DNA of 33,166 bases from Collinsella aerofaciens (lineage in GTDB: Bacteria; Actinomycetota; Coriobacteriia; Coriobacteriales; Coriobacteriaceae). Below are positions 8,065 through 16,705 of the stretch, in pieces; positions within the stretch are counted from its first letter, which is position 1, and every line of letters starts with the position of its first letter. The notes beneath the pieces were generated by a model. The model searched no databases. It saw nothing but the letters and a program-made list of their open reading frames with translations, and was not told where the DNA came from. A program made the position numbers and the translations under genes. The stretch spans positions 1 through 33,166 of the forward strand of contig NZ_WQPL01000046.1 of assembly GCF_018785245.1 (NCBI RefSeq). The letters are read 5' to 3'.

Positions 8065-8861
8065 AGCATCACGCCGATCGCAGCATGGCGCCCACAGGTG
8101 CCGTCCTCGTTACGGTAGGAATAAAAGCGGTCGTTCTGACGCACGGTCGAAAGCTGGGTATCCACGATATTATCCGCGTCGACACCGACATCTACCAGCG
8201 CCTCGCGAATGGCAGCGGAAAGATCGAGCATGCGAGAGGTATTCGCATCGATGCAAGAGAACTCGGCGGCAAAGCGATCCATGAGTTCCTGGGATACCTC
8301 ATATTCGTCACCCAAGATATGGGGGCCGATATAGGCGGAAACGTCGCTCGCATCGCAACCGGCAGCATCGCAAAGCGCCTGGCACGCCTTGGCGGAAATA
8401 CGTGCAATCGTGCCCTTCCAACCGGAGTGCACCACGGCAAATCCGCCGGGGGCCACCAGCACCACGGGAACGCAGTCGGCAAAGCAGAGCAGCACGGGTA
8501 CGTTATGCGCCGTACAGACGATGGCATCGCAGCCCTCGGCAATCTGCTCGCGGACGTCCTCAAGGTCATCGGCGCCGTTCGAGGTCACCGCAACGATATG
8601 GTCACCATGGACCTGATTGGGAACGAGCAAGTTGTGCTCGCACTCGGCGGCACCCATAGCCTCGAGCACGCGACGACGATTTTCTTGAACAGCAAAGGGG
8701 TCATCGCCAACATGCGAGCCCAAATTGAGTGAGGAGTACGCATCTTCGGAAACACCACCGGCGCGCTCGGTGAAGGCAAAGCGAACATCGGATGTCGCGC
8801 CTTCCACCAACGTAACTCCATCATGGTCGACACGCGAAACGTTGTCCGCACGTGCTGCCAT
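8061..8861 (-). CDS. pgeF: PgeF/YfiH-family peptidoglycan editing factor (YlmD)
   Basis: A 266-residue protein of the YfiH/YlmD (DUF152) family, once called multicopper polyphenol oxidases. Characterised members are Zn-dependent purine nucleoside phosphorylase/adenosine deaminase-like enzymes, and in E. coli PgeF removes mis-made UDP-MurNAc-L-Ser. Conserved metal-site blocks are present: PNQVHG, CFADCVPVVL and VHSGWKGT, plus AYIGPHI. The start at 8861 has AGGAGG 7 bases upstream; the frame is open to a GTG at 8882. It is in the usual place after ftsZ, but it also begins the pst operon and overlaps pstS by 4 bases. That makes it likely to respond to phosphate, a sensible link if its main activity consumes Pi. 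The linkage is inference. Confidence 0.93.
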   Translation of the reverse strand: MAARADNVSRVDHDGVTLVEGATSDVRFAFTERAGGVSEDAYSSLNLGSHVGDDPFAVQENRRRVLEAMGAAECEHNLLVPNQVHGDHIVAVTSNGADDLEDVREQIAEGCDAIVCTAHNVPVLLCFADCVPVVLVAPGGFAVVHSGWKGTIARISAKACQALCDAAGCDASDVSAYIGPHILGDEYEVSQELMDRFAAEFSCIDANTSRMLDLSAAIREALVDVGVDADNIVDTQLSTVRQNDRFYSYRNEDGTCGRHAAIGVML

Positions 8862-8913
8862 ACTAAAGCCTCCTAATAACACAAGTACCGCGGCATCGCC
8901 GCTACAGCCCGCG

Positions 8914-8984
8914 TTTATACGGCTGTCATACTTCTCTAAAAGGATACCTGCTGCACTGGAGGCAATCGTAAAGGGAACGTAAAG
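8914..8984 (-). promoter_or_regulatory. Pho-box-like repeat and probable promoter of pgeF-pst
   Basis: On the minus strand CTTTACG occurs twice exactly 11 bases apart (8984-8978 and 8973-8967), the spacing of PhoB/PhoP-type direct repeats. About 50 bases downstream is a possible -10 TATAAA (8919-8914) without a good -35, as expected for an activated promoter. The leader also has a GCGGC-GAT-GCCGC hairpin. No experimental support; the regulator genes are not in the window. Confidence 0.55.
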
Positions 8985-9012
8985 AGATTGGAGGTTCTAG
9001 TTTACAAAGTCG

Positions 9013-9047
9013 AAATAAAAAGGGCGCGTCCATACGGACACGCCCCC
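9013..9047 (-). terminator. Terminator after ftsZ
   Basis: GGGCGCGTCC (9022-9031) pairs with GGACACGCCC (9036-9045) with one mismatch and a 4-base loop. On the minus strand TTTTTATTT follows directly. It separates the division cluster from the pgeF-pst operon, which therefore needs its own promoter. Confidence 0.85.
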
Positions 9048-9071
9048 GTGAGCAACAATGCAAAGAACGAC

Positions 9072-10226
9072 TTAGAAGCTACCGCGCTTCAGGAAGTCGG
9101 GAAGCTCGAACTGATCGTTGCCGAAGTTAGGAAGCTCGGTGCCGCCGACGTTGCGGGTCGGAGCGGCCTGAGCCGGGCTGGTGGCCGGAGCGGTGCGCTG
9201 CGGCTCAGCGGAGGCAGCGGCCTTGCTCTGAGACTGCTGAGCAGCAAAGAGCTCGTCCTGACGGTTGACGTTGGAGTCGGAGAAGCCCGTAGCGATGACG
9301 GTGATACGCACCTGATCGCCCAGGGACTCGTCGACAACGGTACCGAAGATGATGTTGGCCTCGGGGTCGACGGCGTTGGCGACAACGTCGGCGGCGTCGC
9401 TGATCTCCTGGATGCCCAGGTCCTTGGAACCGGCGATGGAGAGCAGCACGCGTGTGGCACCATCGATGGAGCTCTCGAGCAGCGGGCTGGAGATGGCCTG
9501 CTGGGCAGCGTCGACGGCACGGGTATCCCCAGAAGAGGTACCGATACCCATCATGGCGGTACCGGCCTGCTTCATGATGGTCTTAACATCGGCGAAGTCC
9601 AGGTTGATGATACCGGGGACGGTGATGAGGTCGGTGATGCCCTGGGTGCCCTGGGAAAGGACGCCATCGGCAATCGCGAAGGCCTCGAGCATGGTAGTCT
9701 TCTTCTCGGCGATGTCGAGCAGCTTATCGTTGGGGATGACGATCATGGTATCGACGCAATCGGAGAGGGTCTTAATGCCCTCCTCGGCGCTCTTCTTGCG
9801 CTTGCGGCCCTCGAAGGTGAAGGGCTTGGTCACGACGGCGACGGTCAGTGCGCCGACCTCGTTCATCGCGATATCGGCAACGATGGGAGCAGCGCCGGTA
9901 CCGGTGCCACCGCCCTCGCCGCAGGTGATGAACACCATGTCGGCGCCAGCGAGCGCCTCGGCAATGTCGTCGCGGGACTCATCGGCAGCCTTGCGGCCAA
10001 CCTCGGGGTTGGCGCCGGCGCCCAGGCCGCGGGTAAGGTCGGTGCCGATGTGCACCTTGATATCGGCATCAGAGATCGCGAGTGCCTGAGCATCGGTGTT
10101 GATGGCAACAAACTCGACGCCGCGGATGCCCTCTTCGATCATTCGATTGACCGCGTTGGTACCGCCGCCGCCGACGCCGACCACCTTAATGACGGCAAGG
10201 TAGTTGTTGATCTCTGTCTCGTGCAT
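9072..10226 (-). CDS. ftsZ: Cell division GTPase FtsZ
   Basis: A 384-residue tubulin-like GTPase that forms the Z-ring. Nucleotide-binding loops: [14 protein letters not shown] at about 16-29 and [12 protein letters not shown] at about 103-114 (T4). The catalytic T7 loop is [12 protein letters not shown] Gln/Ala/Pro-rich linker of about 50 residues leads to the C-terminal peptide [11 protein letters not shown], the docking site for SepF. Glu in the T4 loop (GEGGG rather than GMGGG) is typical of actinobacterial FtsZ. The start at 10226 has GGAGG 6 bases upstream and matches the family start; the open frame reaches 10256. About 200 bases separate it from ftsQ, so it probably has its own promoter, and a terminator follows. 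Confidence 0.98.
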   Translation of the reverse strand: MHETEINNYLAVIKVVGVGGGGTNAVNRMIEEGIRGVEFVAINTDAQALAISDADIKVHIGTDLTRGLGAGANPEVGRKAADESRDDIAEALAGADMVFITCGEGGGTGTGAAPIVADIAMNEVGALTVAVVTKPFTFEGRKRKKSAEEGIKTLSDCVDTMIVIPNDKLLDIAEKKTTMLEAFAIADGVLSQGTQGITDLITVPGIINLDFADVKTIMKQAGTAMMGIGTSSGDTRAVDAAQQAISSPLLESSIDGATRVLLSIAGSKDLGIQEISDAADVVANAVDPEANIIFGTVVDESLGDQVRITVIATGFSDSNVNRQDELFAAQQSQSKAAASAEPQRTAPATSPAQAAPTRNVGGTELPNFGNDQFELPDFLKRGSF

Positions 10227-10425
10227 GTCGGTCCTCCGAACAAAGGTTATAGCCATAGCATGGGTCGACCCCTGCGCACATTAACCTTCAGGTTGAAAGT
10301 AAATGCAAAGGTAAACCGTATTATGGTTGCACATTATGAACGTATCAGTCAAATAATTGACCGTGAAAACCAAACAAACCAGATAAACGGCGTGGTATGG
10401 CCACTCAACAAAGCATCAACCAGCG
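10227..10425 (-). promoter_or_regulatory. ftsQ-ftsZ intergenic control region
   Basis: An AT-rich 199-base gap upstream of ftsZ. It contains AACCTTCAGGTTGA (10283-10296, plus-strand reading), which matches an element upstream of mraZ, and the palindrome GTCAA-ATAA-TTGAC (10348-10361). Possible -10 boxes on the minus strand (two CATAAT words, TATAAC) have no well-spaced -35, so I do not fix a promoter. The gap most likely carries ftsZ-specific promoters, as in many bacteria. Confidence 0.5.
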
Positions 10426-11682
10426 CTATGAGGTCGGAGCATTCCTAAATGTGTAGTTGCCCGGAGAGCGCACATTGATATACGTTACGCCCTCTACCTG
10501 CGAAAGCAACTTGGTGACTACGCGTTCCTTCTTGGCGATATCGTCCGAATCGCCCAGCGACACCTCAATGCCGTTATTGAGGTTTGCCGAGATGGCTTCG
10601 ACCGAAGGCGTGGAAATATCCTTGACTTGTCCCAAGAACTCGCTCGAAAAACCACGCACATAATCCAGGCCGGCCTTAACGGCCTTGGAGCTCACCGCCT
10701 GGCCGGAAACTGGAGCGACATCCGCCGAGACATCAGTCAGCAACACCGCGCCATAGTGCTTAGCGAGCGCCAGTGCGGCATCGATGCCGGTCAGGGTATT
10801 TGAGCCCTGCCCTGTCGTGATGACGTTGCCCTGGTCGTCCACTTCGACCGACGTCGACAGCGGGGCGATCCAGGTGTCATCATCCCCGATGGCCCAGGCT
10901 AGGTCATCGGAGCTGATATAGGCAATTGCGATGACCTTGCGCTCCATAGGCGTAATGATGAGCGTATGCGGGAACTGACGCTGAACATCCACGCCCGAGA
11001 CCCACGGGTTCTGCTTGAGGTCCTCGGTAATCTGGTCGGGATCGACGTTAAAAAGCGACGTTCCCTCGGGCAAATCGATCAGCTGGATAGCATCGTGCTT
11101 CGTCACATGCTCGCTGCCTTGAATCTGAATATCAGTGGCGGTAAACAATCCAGAGTTAATCACCACGATGGCAACGACGACGAGCACGGCCAAGACGGCC
11201 AGAACGCCGCCCACGATTTTGCCTTTGCCTGTAACGACAGAAGCGGCGTCTGATGTTTTATTTGCCATCGCCCCAAGTGAAGACAACGGGTTGACGCCTT
11301 TTTTACCCGAAGGCTTCTTGGCGGTAGCCGGCACCGATGTCAGCGAGCGCGGTTTCGATGCGCCCAGCGTGCGACCCGGACGCAGCGTTTTAGTTCCCGT
11401 CGGTGGCTTAGGAGTTGCCATGGGACGGGCAGGCTTGGCGCCCATAACAGGCTTTGACGTCACCGAGGGACGCGAGGACTTTTTTGCGGCCGGACGATTA
11501 CCGAGCTGCGAGCCGACGACCGGACGACTGGTCTGTCGAGCATGCCCGACAGACTTAGAGTGCGCGACGGTATTGCGTTGAGGTTTGGCAGGCGCGCCGG
11601 AACGCCCTCCGGCGCGGCGGAAGGTGGGTTTCGATGCTCTAGAAGCCGAGGAATTTAACTTCCGGTCTGAGCTCGATGCCAT
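10426..11682 (-). CDS. ftsQ: FtsQ/DivIB cell division protein
   Basis: A 418-residue bitopic membrane protein. Residues 1-155 are a very basic Ser/Pro/Lys/Arg-rich cytoplasmic tail. One membrane segment lies at about 156-177. The extracellular part opens with a POTRA domain (about 181-250: FTATDIQIQGSEHVTKHDAI) and continues with a FtsQ/DivIB beta-domain. FtsQ bridges FtsL/FtsB and FtsW/FtsI in the divisome. It overlaps the end of murB by 44 bases. The ATG at 11682 is the only good start near it, with GGGAGG just upstream. The family is usually 250-310 residues; the extra length is the tail. Confidence 0.9.
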   Translation of the reverse strand: MASSSDRKLNSSASRASKPTFRRAGGRSGAPAKPQRNTVAHSKSVGHARQTSRPVVGSQLGNRPAAKKSSRPSVTSKPVMGAKPARPMATPKPPTGTKTLRPGRTLGASKPRSLTSVPATAKKPSGKKGVNPLSSLGAMANKTSDAASVVTGKGKIVGGVLAVLAVLVVVAIVVINSGLFTATDIQIQGSEHVTKHDAIQLIDLPEGTSLFNVDPDQITEDLKQNPWVSGVDVQRQFPHTLIITPMERKVIAIAYISSDDLAWAIGDDDTWIAPLSTSVEVDDQGNVITTGQGSNTLTGIDAALALAKHYGAVLLTDVSADVAPVSGQAVSSKAVKAGLDYVRGFSSEFLGQVKDISTPSVEAISANLNNGIEVSLGDSDDIAKKERVVTKLLSQVEGVTYINVRSPGNYTFRNAPTS

Positions 11683-12550
11683 ACGCCTCCCTCACCTTTC
11701 CGTGCACATGTCTGATAACCGCGGCAACGTCATCGGCCGAGGCAGTTCCGTTATTAACGATAAAATTAGCGTGAACGGGCGAAACTTCCGCGCCGCCAAT
11801 CGAAAAACCCTTTAATCCACAATCCTCGATAAGCTTGCCCACGCTCGCATCGGGCGGGTTGCGAAAGACCGACCCGCAGGATGCGCGACCCATGGGCTGT
11901 GTACGCTTGCGCCTCGTCAGGTACCGCTCCATGCGCTCGCGAATGTCGGCCTTGGGCGCCAGTTTAAGCTTGAGCACGCACTCGAGGATGATCTCATTGC
12001 GGGGAAGGCTACATTCGCGGTAGCCCCAAGTGATCTCGGACCCCGCATAATGTTTGATACCGGATGCCGGGTCAAACGTTACGACATCCTCAACCAGCGA
12101 GCCAATCCACTCGGTCCGTGTGCCGGCATTCATAGATATCGCACCGCCAACCGAACCAGGGATGCCAACGGCAAACTCAAGGCCCGAGAGGCTACGCGAC
12201 AGGGCATCGTTGACCAGGCGCGCAAACATCACGCCCGCACCGACCGTCAGCGTACAACCGTCATCGGCAACAACCGTGCGCTGAAACTCACGTCCGAGCG
12301 AAATGACGGCGCCGCGATAACCGCCATCGGCAACCAGCAGATTGGAGCCCTTGCCGATGATGACCCACGGCACCTGCTCGCGATCGAGCACCGCCACGGC
12401 GCGGCGGAGGGCATGATAGCTATGGCACGTCACAAAGAGGTCGGCCTTGCCGCCGATACGATAGCTCGTATGACGCGCAAGGCGCTCGTCCTCGATCACA
12501 TCCGTGTCGATCATGCCCGAGAGCGCCATGACGGCGTTAAACAGACCCAT
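11639..12550 (-). CDS. murB: UDP-N-acetylenolpyruvoylglucosamine reductase MurB
   Basis: A 303-residue FAD enzyme that reduces UDP-GlcNAc-enolpyruvate with NADPH to UDP-MurNAc in the cytoplasm. FAD-binding blocks are IIGKGSNLLVADGGYRG and GIPGSVGGAISMNAG. The catalytic serine lies in RASCGSVFRNP, and a late glutamate is in the ELRPEVKFLG ending. The arginine of the HTSYRIGG block near 30 is also typical. Start ATG 12550 lies 5 bases after the murC stop without a strong ribosome binding site, so translation is probably coupled; internal ATGs at 12529 or 12514 are possible but would trim the family N-terminus. Confidence 0.96.
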   Translation of the reverse strand: MGLFNAVMALSGMIDTDVIEDERLARHTSYRIGGKADLFVTCHSYHALRRAVAVLDREQVPWVIIGKGSNLLVADGGYRGAVISLGREFQRTVVADDGCTLTVGAGVMFARLVNDALSRSLSGLEFAVGIPGSVGGAISMNAGTRTEWIGSLVEDVVTFDPASGIKHYAGSEITWGYRECSLPRNEIILECVLKLKLAPKADIRERMERYLTRRKRTQPMGRASCGSVFRNPPDASVGKLIEDCGLKGFSIGGAEVSPVHANFIVNNGTASADDVAAVIRHVHGKVREAYGIELRPEVKFLGF

Positions 12551-12555
12551 TAGAC

Positions 12556-13974
12556 TTAAGCGTCTTTCTTGGCAGTCAGATACTCAATGAACTCGGGACC
12601 GACGGTCGTAACGTCACCGGCACCCATAGTGAGCAGCAGGTCGCCCTCGCCCACCATCTGCTCGAGCTCCTGATTGAGCTCAAGACGGCTGGAGCAGTAC
12701 ACGACCTCCTTGCCAGGATGCTTGGCGCGCACGGTATCGGCGAGCATCTTAGAGGTGACACCCGGAATGGGCATCTCGCCAGCCGAGAACACATCAATCA
12801 GCAGCAGTTTATCGGCATTGGCAAATGCATCGGCAAAGTCGTCGCACAGGGCCTGCAGGCGCGAATAGCGGTGCGGCTGGAACACGACGTCGACGTGCTT
12901 GTAGCCCAGCGACGAAGCAGCAGCAAGCGTCGCCTTGATCTCGGTGGGGTGATGGCCGTAATCATCGACCACGGTGATGCCATCGATATCGCCCACGTGG
13001 GTAAAGCGACGGCGGACGCCCTCAAAGCTCGAGAGCGCCTTGGCGGCGGCGTCGATGTCAAGGCCCAGGACATGGGCGACGGTGAGCACCGCCGTGGCGT
13101 TGAGCATGTTGTGGCGACCGGGATTGCTCTTGATCTCCACAGCGTGCTCAGTGCCGTCCTCAAAGCGAACGATAAAATCGCTCTGGATGCCCTTGACATC
13201 CGGGTGCATGCAGACGATGTCGTTGCTCTCGGCAAAGCCGTAGGAAAGCACGTGACGACCCGTCGACTTGGCGAGCTCGACCAGATGCGGGTCCTCACCG
13301 CAGACGATGACGGTGCCGTCCTCGCCCACCAGGCTCATGAATTTGGCGAAAGTTGCCTCGATCTCCTCGATACCCGAGTAGTGATCGAGGTGGTCGGCCT
13401 CGACGTTGGTCACGATGACCACGTTGGGGTTCAGGAACAGGAAGGAGCTGTCGGACTCGTCGGCCTCAGCGACAAAGTAGTCGCCCGAGCCGTTCTTGCC
13501 GTTCGTGTCATAGCCCTCGACGATGCCACCGATCAAGAAGCTCGGATCCAGACCCATGCGGTCGAGCATGGTGGCGCACATCGAAGACGTGGTGGTCTTG
13601 CCATGCGTGCCGGCAACAGCGACGGTGGTGTAGCCGTGGCCCAAAGCAGAGAGCATCTTGGCACGGGGCCACACGGGAATACCAAGCTCGCGAGCGCGCA
13701 CGAGTTCAGGGTTGGACTCCGGAATAGCGGTGGAGACAACAACCACGTCGGGCTTGACCTCGTCGATCGTGGCGGCCTCATGGCCCACATGCACCTTCAC
13801 ACCAGCGCGGGTAAGCTGGCGGATATAACGTGACGTCTTAAGGTCGGAGCCGGTAACGGCATAACCGCGCTCGTGAAGAACGAGGGCGATGCCGCTCATG
13901 CCGGCGCCGCCGATACCGATAAAGTGGGCGCTCTTAAACTCGGGCGCGGAGGTTGCAGTCTGGGAATCAGCCAT
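12556..13974 (-). CDS. murC: UDP-N-acetylmuramate-L-alanine ligase MurC
   Basis: A 472-residue Mur ligase that adds the first amino acid, L-Ala, to UDP-MurNAc using ATP. The N-terminal Rossmann domain has FIGIGGAGMSGIA (about 18-30), the ATP loop is GTHGKTTTS at 122-130, and the central block ends in EADHLDHY. The C-terminal domain carries VDDYGHHPTEIKATL and FQPHRYSR, both diagnostic for MurC. I use ATG 13974, preceded by AAGGAG at about 11 bases. The frame is open to an ATG at 14001 that has no such site. murG ends 97 bases upstream. Confidence 0.97.
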   Translation of the reverse strand: MADSQTATSAPEFKSAHFIGIGGAGMSGIALVLHERGYAVTGSDLKTSRYIRQLTRAGVKVHVGHEAATIDEVKPDVVVVSTAIPESNPELVRARELGIPVWPRAKMLSALGHGYTTVAVAGTHGKTTTSSMCATMLDRMGLDPSFLIGGIVEGYDTNGKNGSGDYFVAEADESDSSFLFLNPNVVIVTNVEADHLDHYSGIEEIEATFAKFMSLVGEDGTVIVCGEDPHLVELAKSTGRHVLSYGFAESNDIVCMHPDVKGIQSDFIVRFEDGTEHAVEIKSNPGRHNMLNATAVLTVAHVLGLDIDAAAKALSSFEGVRRRFTHVGDIDGITVVDDYGHHPTEIKATLAAASSLGYKHVDVVFQPHRYSRLQALCDDFADAFANADKLLLIDVFSAGEMPIPGVTSKMLADTVRAKHPGKEVVYCSSRLELNQELEQMVGEGDLLLTMGAGDVTTVGPEFIEYLTAKKDA

Positions 13975-14071
13975 GTGCTCGTGTACTCCTTGCGTAAACA
14001 CTGCCTGTAACCCGTTAACTGTACCGCACCTACCGCATCAGCGCGAGGGCGACCGACGATATCCCGTCTAA

Positions 14072-15187
14072 CTAACGCAAACCCTCTACCGCATCCGCCA
14101 GAAGAGCGGCGGCCCTATCCTGAGCCAGACCACGCGCCGCCTGACGCATGGCGTCGCGCGCCGCCGCGTCATCGACCAGGTGCAGCAGTTCATCGGCAAA
14201 GGCAGAACCGTCGATATCGGCATCGGCGCAGAGCACGCCGGCCCCAGCGTCGACCAGATAACGGGCATTGGTGGTTTGGTGGTCGGCCGTCGCATGCGGG
14301 TACGGCACGAGCACCGAAGGCACGGCGAGTGCAGCGATCTCGGCCACGCTCGATGCGCCCGAACGCGAGAGCACCAAATCGGCAGCAGCCAGCATATCGC
14401 CCATGTTGTCGATGTAAGGCTGGACGCGGTAACGCTTCGCCTCCTCGGGCGTCAGCGCCAAAGCGCGCTCGGTCTCCTCAAAGCCGTCGGCACCCGTCGA
14501 ATGCAACACATAGAGGTTCTTGCGCGAAAGCAGCTCGTTTTTGAGCGAAGCCACACGCTCGTTGAGGTGCTGGGCGCCAAGTGAACCGCCAAAGACGAGC
14601 AGCAGCGTAGCGTCCTCGGGAACGCCAAGTGCCTTGCGGCCGCGAGCGCGATCGCCCTCGATCACCGAGCGACGTACGGGGTTGCCGGTCATGAGCACGT
14701 GGTCAGGGTCACCTTCGCGCTCAAAGACCGAACGCGCTGCCGGCACCGAGATGCACACGCGGGCGGCGTGGGAGTTCATCATCTTGTTGGCCAGGCCCGG
14801 AACAGAGTTCTGCTCATGCAGCAGATACGGAACGCCCGCGCCCTTGCACCACCCCAGCAGCGGAACCTCGACATAGGCACCAAAACCAATGGCGGCATCG
14901 GGCTTGCCGACCTTTGAGAAATGACTGGCGAGCGCACGCTTGGCTTTGTTGACACGCCACAGCGAGGTCAGCGCCGTCCAAGGACGGGAGCGGTCGAAGC
15001 CCGTGACCGTAATGGGCACAAAATCAAACCCAGCCTCGGGGACCAGACGACCCTCGAGCTTGCGCGACTGGCCCACGAACACAACGTGGTGGCCACGGTC
15101 ACGCAGCTCTTCGGCCAAGGCGAGCGCGGGGTTGATGTGCCCGGCCGTGCCGCCGGCTGCAATAGCAACGGTCATTTTATCGGTCAT
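14072..15187 (-). CDS. murG: MurG, lipid II-forming N-acetylglucosaminyltransferase
   Basis: A 371-residue GT-B glycosyltransferase on the inner membrane face that transfers GlcNAc to lipid I, making lipid II. Motifs: AAGGTAGHINPALALA (G-loop 1), GFGAYVEVPLLGWC, HEQNSVPGLANK, FGGSLGAQHLNE (G-loop 3) and SGASSVAEIAALAVPSVLVP with HATADHQTTNA, which binds the nucleotide sugar. ATG 15187 has AAGGGA 6 bases upstream; a GTG at 15205 is less likely. Its first 11 bases overlap the end of ftsW, so the two are translated together. Confidence 0.97.
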   Translation of the reverse strand: MTDKMTVAIAAGGTAGHINPALALAEELRDRGHHVVFVGQSRKLEGRLVPEAGFDFVPITVTGFDRSRPWTALTSLWRVNKAKRALASHFSKVGKPDAAIGFGAYVEVPLLGWCKGAGVPYLLHEQNSVPGLANKMMNSHAARVCISVPAARSVFEREGDPDHVLMTGNPVRRSVIEGDRARGRKALGVPEDATLLLVFGGSLGAQHLNERVASLKNELLSRKNLYVLHSTGADGFEETERALALTPEEAKRYRVQPYIDNMGDMLAAADLVLSRSGASSVAEIAALAVPSVLVPYPHATADHQTTNARYLVDAGAGVLCADADIDGSAFADELLHLVDDAAARDAMRQAARGLAQDRAAALLADAVEGLR

Positions 15188-16697
15188 GGTAGTCCCTTCG
15201 TACACGCGGTCCCTGGTCGTCGGTACGCAGACGCGCCGACGGGTCCGAGTTCAAATCGATTCGATTATATCCGCCGCCCGCGTTGCGAGGGCTGGGGCGC
15301 TGAGGACGACCTTGCGGCGCCGTTCGCTGACGCGGGCGGCCTGCCGGCTCGGTCGCAGAGCCATCCAGGACGGTAAAACCGTTACGCGAAGATCGCTCGC
15401 CGCGCACGTGGGGCACGCCGGCGGTACTCTCATCCATAACGGCAAAGCTCTCGCGGCGGCGGTCATACTCATCGCGGCGGGCGCTCTCGTACGAAACGCG
15501 CAGGATCAACCCGGCAAGCATGAGCGACACAATAATCGACGAACCGCCGTAGCTAATAAACGGCAACGGTTTGCCCGTCATGGGAAACACGTTGAGGATG
15601 CCCAGCGCGTTAATCAAAAACTGCACTGCGAGAATGACCGCGGAGCCAGACGCCATAAGCGCGCCCCGGCGATCGGTCGCCTGCTCGGCAATGCGAAACG
15701 CCGAGTAGATCAGCATCGCAAACACCAAGAAGAACAGCACGGTTCCGACAAAACCGACTTCCTCGCCAATGATGGCCAGGATGTAGTCATTGTGCGCCTC
15801 GGGCAGATACGAGTACTTCATGGTTGAGTTGCCGATGCCACGGCCGAACAGACCGCCCGAGGCAAAGGCCATAATGGCAAGCGTGGCCTGATAGCCGTCA
15901 CCATACTCGTCGGCCCAAGGGTTCAAGGCAACCTGAATACGCACCATACGGTACGGCTCTGCGACAAGCGCAATCACGATCACGAGAATGCCGAAGATTA
16001 GCACGCCGATGATAAATCTGGGGTCGAGACCCGCAAACAACGCCATGCACATGAGGGTCAACAGGATGATCAGGACAGTACCGAAATCGGGCTGGATAAA
16101 GATCAGAAAGAGCGAAATGCCCAGGTAGATGCCCATCTTGCGAAGGAATTCGTTGATGTTGCCACCGGGCGAAAAGAAGCGATCAAGCATGATGGCCGAA
16201 TACGCAATGGCAAATGGCTTTAAAAACTCGGAAGGCTGGAACTGAATACCGGCGATGTTAAGCCAGCGCGTGGCGCCACGGCTGCCGCTGCCCACCAAGA
16301 ACACCAGAAACAGTAGCCCTATCATGCCTATGAGGAAGATCCTGAGCACATCCTCCCCAAACCAGCTGTCCGGCAAAACGCGCACGATGGCAATCAGCGC
16401 CAGAACACCGACCACGGCAAACGCGGCCTGTCGACCCAGAAAAAACGTCGCCGAGCCATTCTCGTGCAGCGCCTCGACCGAAGACGCCGAGTACACCATC
16501 AGCAGGCCAAAGCATACCAAGGTAAACAAGCAGGCCATGAATATCAAACGGGGGCGCATGATACGGGCGGGAACGCCGGCAATATAGCGTTCGCTAAACG
16601 ACTGCCCGCCGCGGCTGGAACGCGGTGTGATACGACGTGAGGAAGCACGGTCCGAGTCGGGCCTCCTCATACCTTGTCGGGGGCTCTCCTCTCTCAC
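15177..16697 (-). CDS. ftsW: FtsW, SEDS peptidoglycan polymerase of division
   Basis: A 506-residue SEDS-family glycosyltransferase that polymerises lipid II at the septum with FtsI. Ten hydrophobic segments run from about 51 to 400. Landmarks are GSRGATRWLNIAGIQFQPSE, the IQPDFGT loop that contains the catalytic Asp of the family, PEAHNDYILAIIGEE and GKPLPFISYGGSS. It has a 50-residue Arg/Ser-rich N-terminus and a 105-residue basic, Pro/Arg-rich C-terminal tail (402-506), both cytoplasmic and probably disordered. The start is GTG 16697, with AGGGG 5 bases upstream, overlapping the murD stop region; ATG 16670 is an alternative. Confidence 0.95.
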   Translation of the reverse strand: MREESPRQGMRRPDSDRASSRRITPRSSRGGQSFSERYIAGVPARIMRPRLIFMACLFTLVCFGLLMVYSASSVEALHENGSATFFLGRQAAFAVVGVLALIAIVRVLPDSWFGEDVLRIFLIGMIGLLFLVFLVGSGSRGATRWLNIAGIQFQPSEFLKPFAIAYSAIMLDRFFSPGGNINEFLRKMGIYLGISLFLIFIQPDFGTVLIILLTLMCMALFAGLDPRFIIGVLIFGILVIVIALVAEPYRMVRIQVALNPWADEYGDGYQATLAIMAFASGGLFGRGIGNSTMKYSYLPEAHNDYILAIIGEEVGFVGTVLFFLVFAMLIYSAFRIAEQATDRRGALMASGSAVILAVQFLINALGILNVFPMTGKPLPFISYGGSSIIVSLMLAGLILRVSYESARRDEYDRRRESFAVMDESTAGVPHVRGERSSRNGFTVLDGSATEPAGRPRQRTAPQGRPQRPSPRNAGGGYNRIDLNSDPSARLRTDDQGPRVRRDYHDR

Positions 16698-16705
16698 CGC
16701 AACCC

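Noticed and set aside
8988-10448. Long plus-strand open frame opposite ftsZ (486 codons)
   Set aside because: It is a shadow frame from strong codon bias. Its Gly/Asp/Val/His-rich product has no domain pattern, and the minus strand encodes unmistakable FtsZ.
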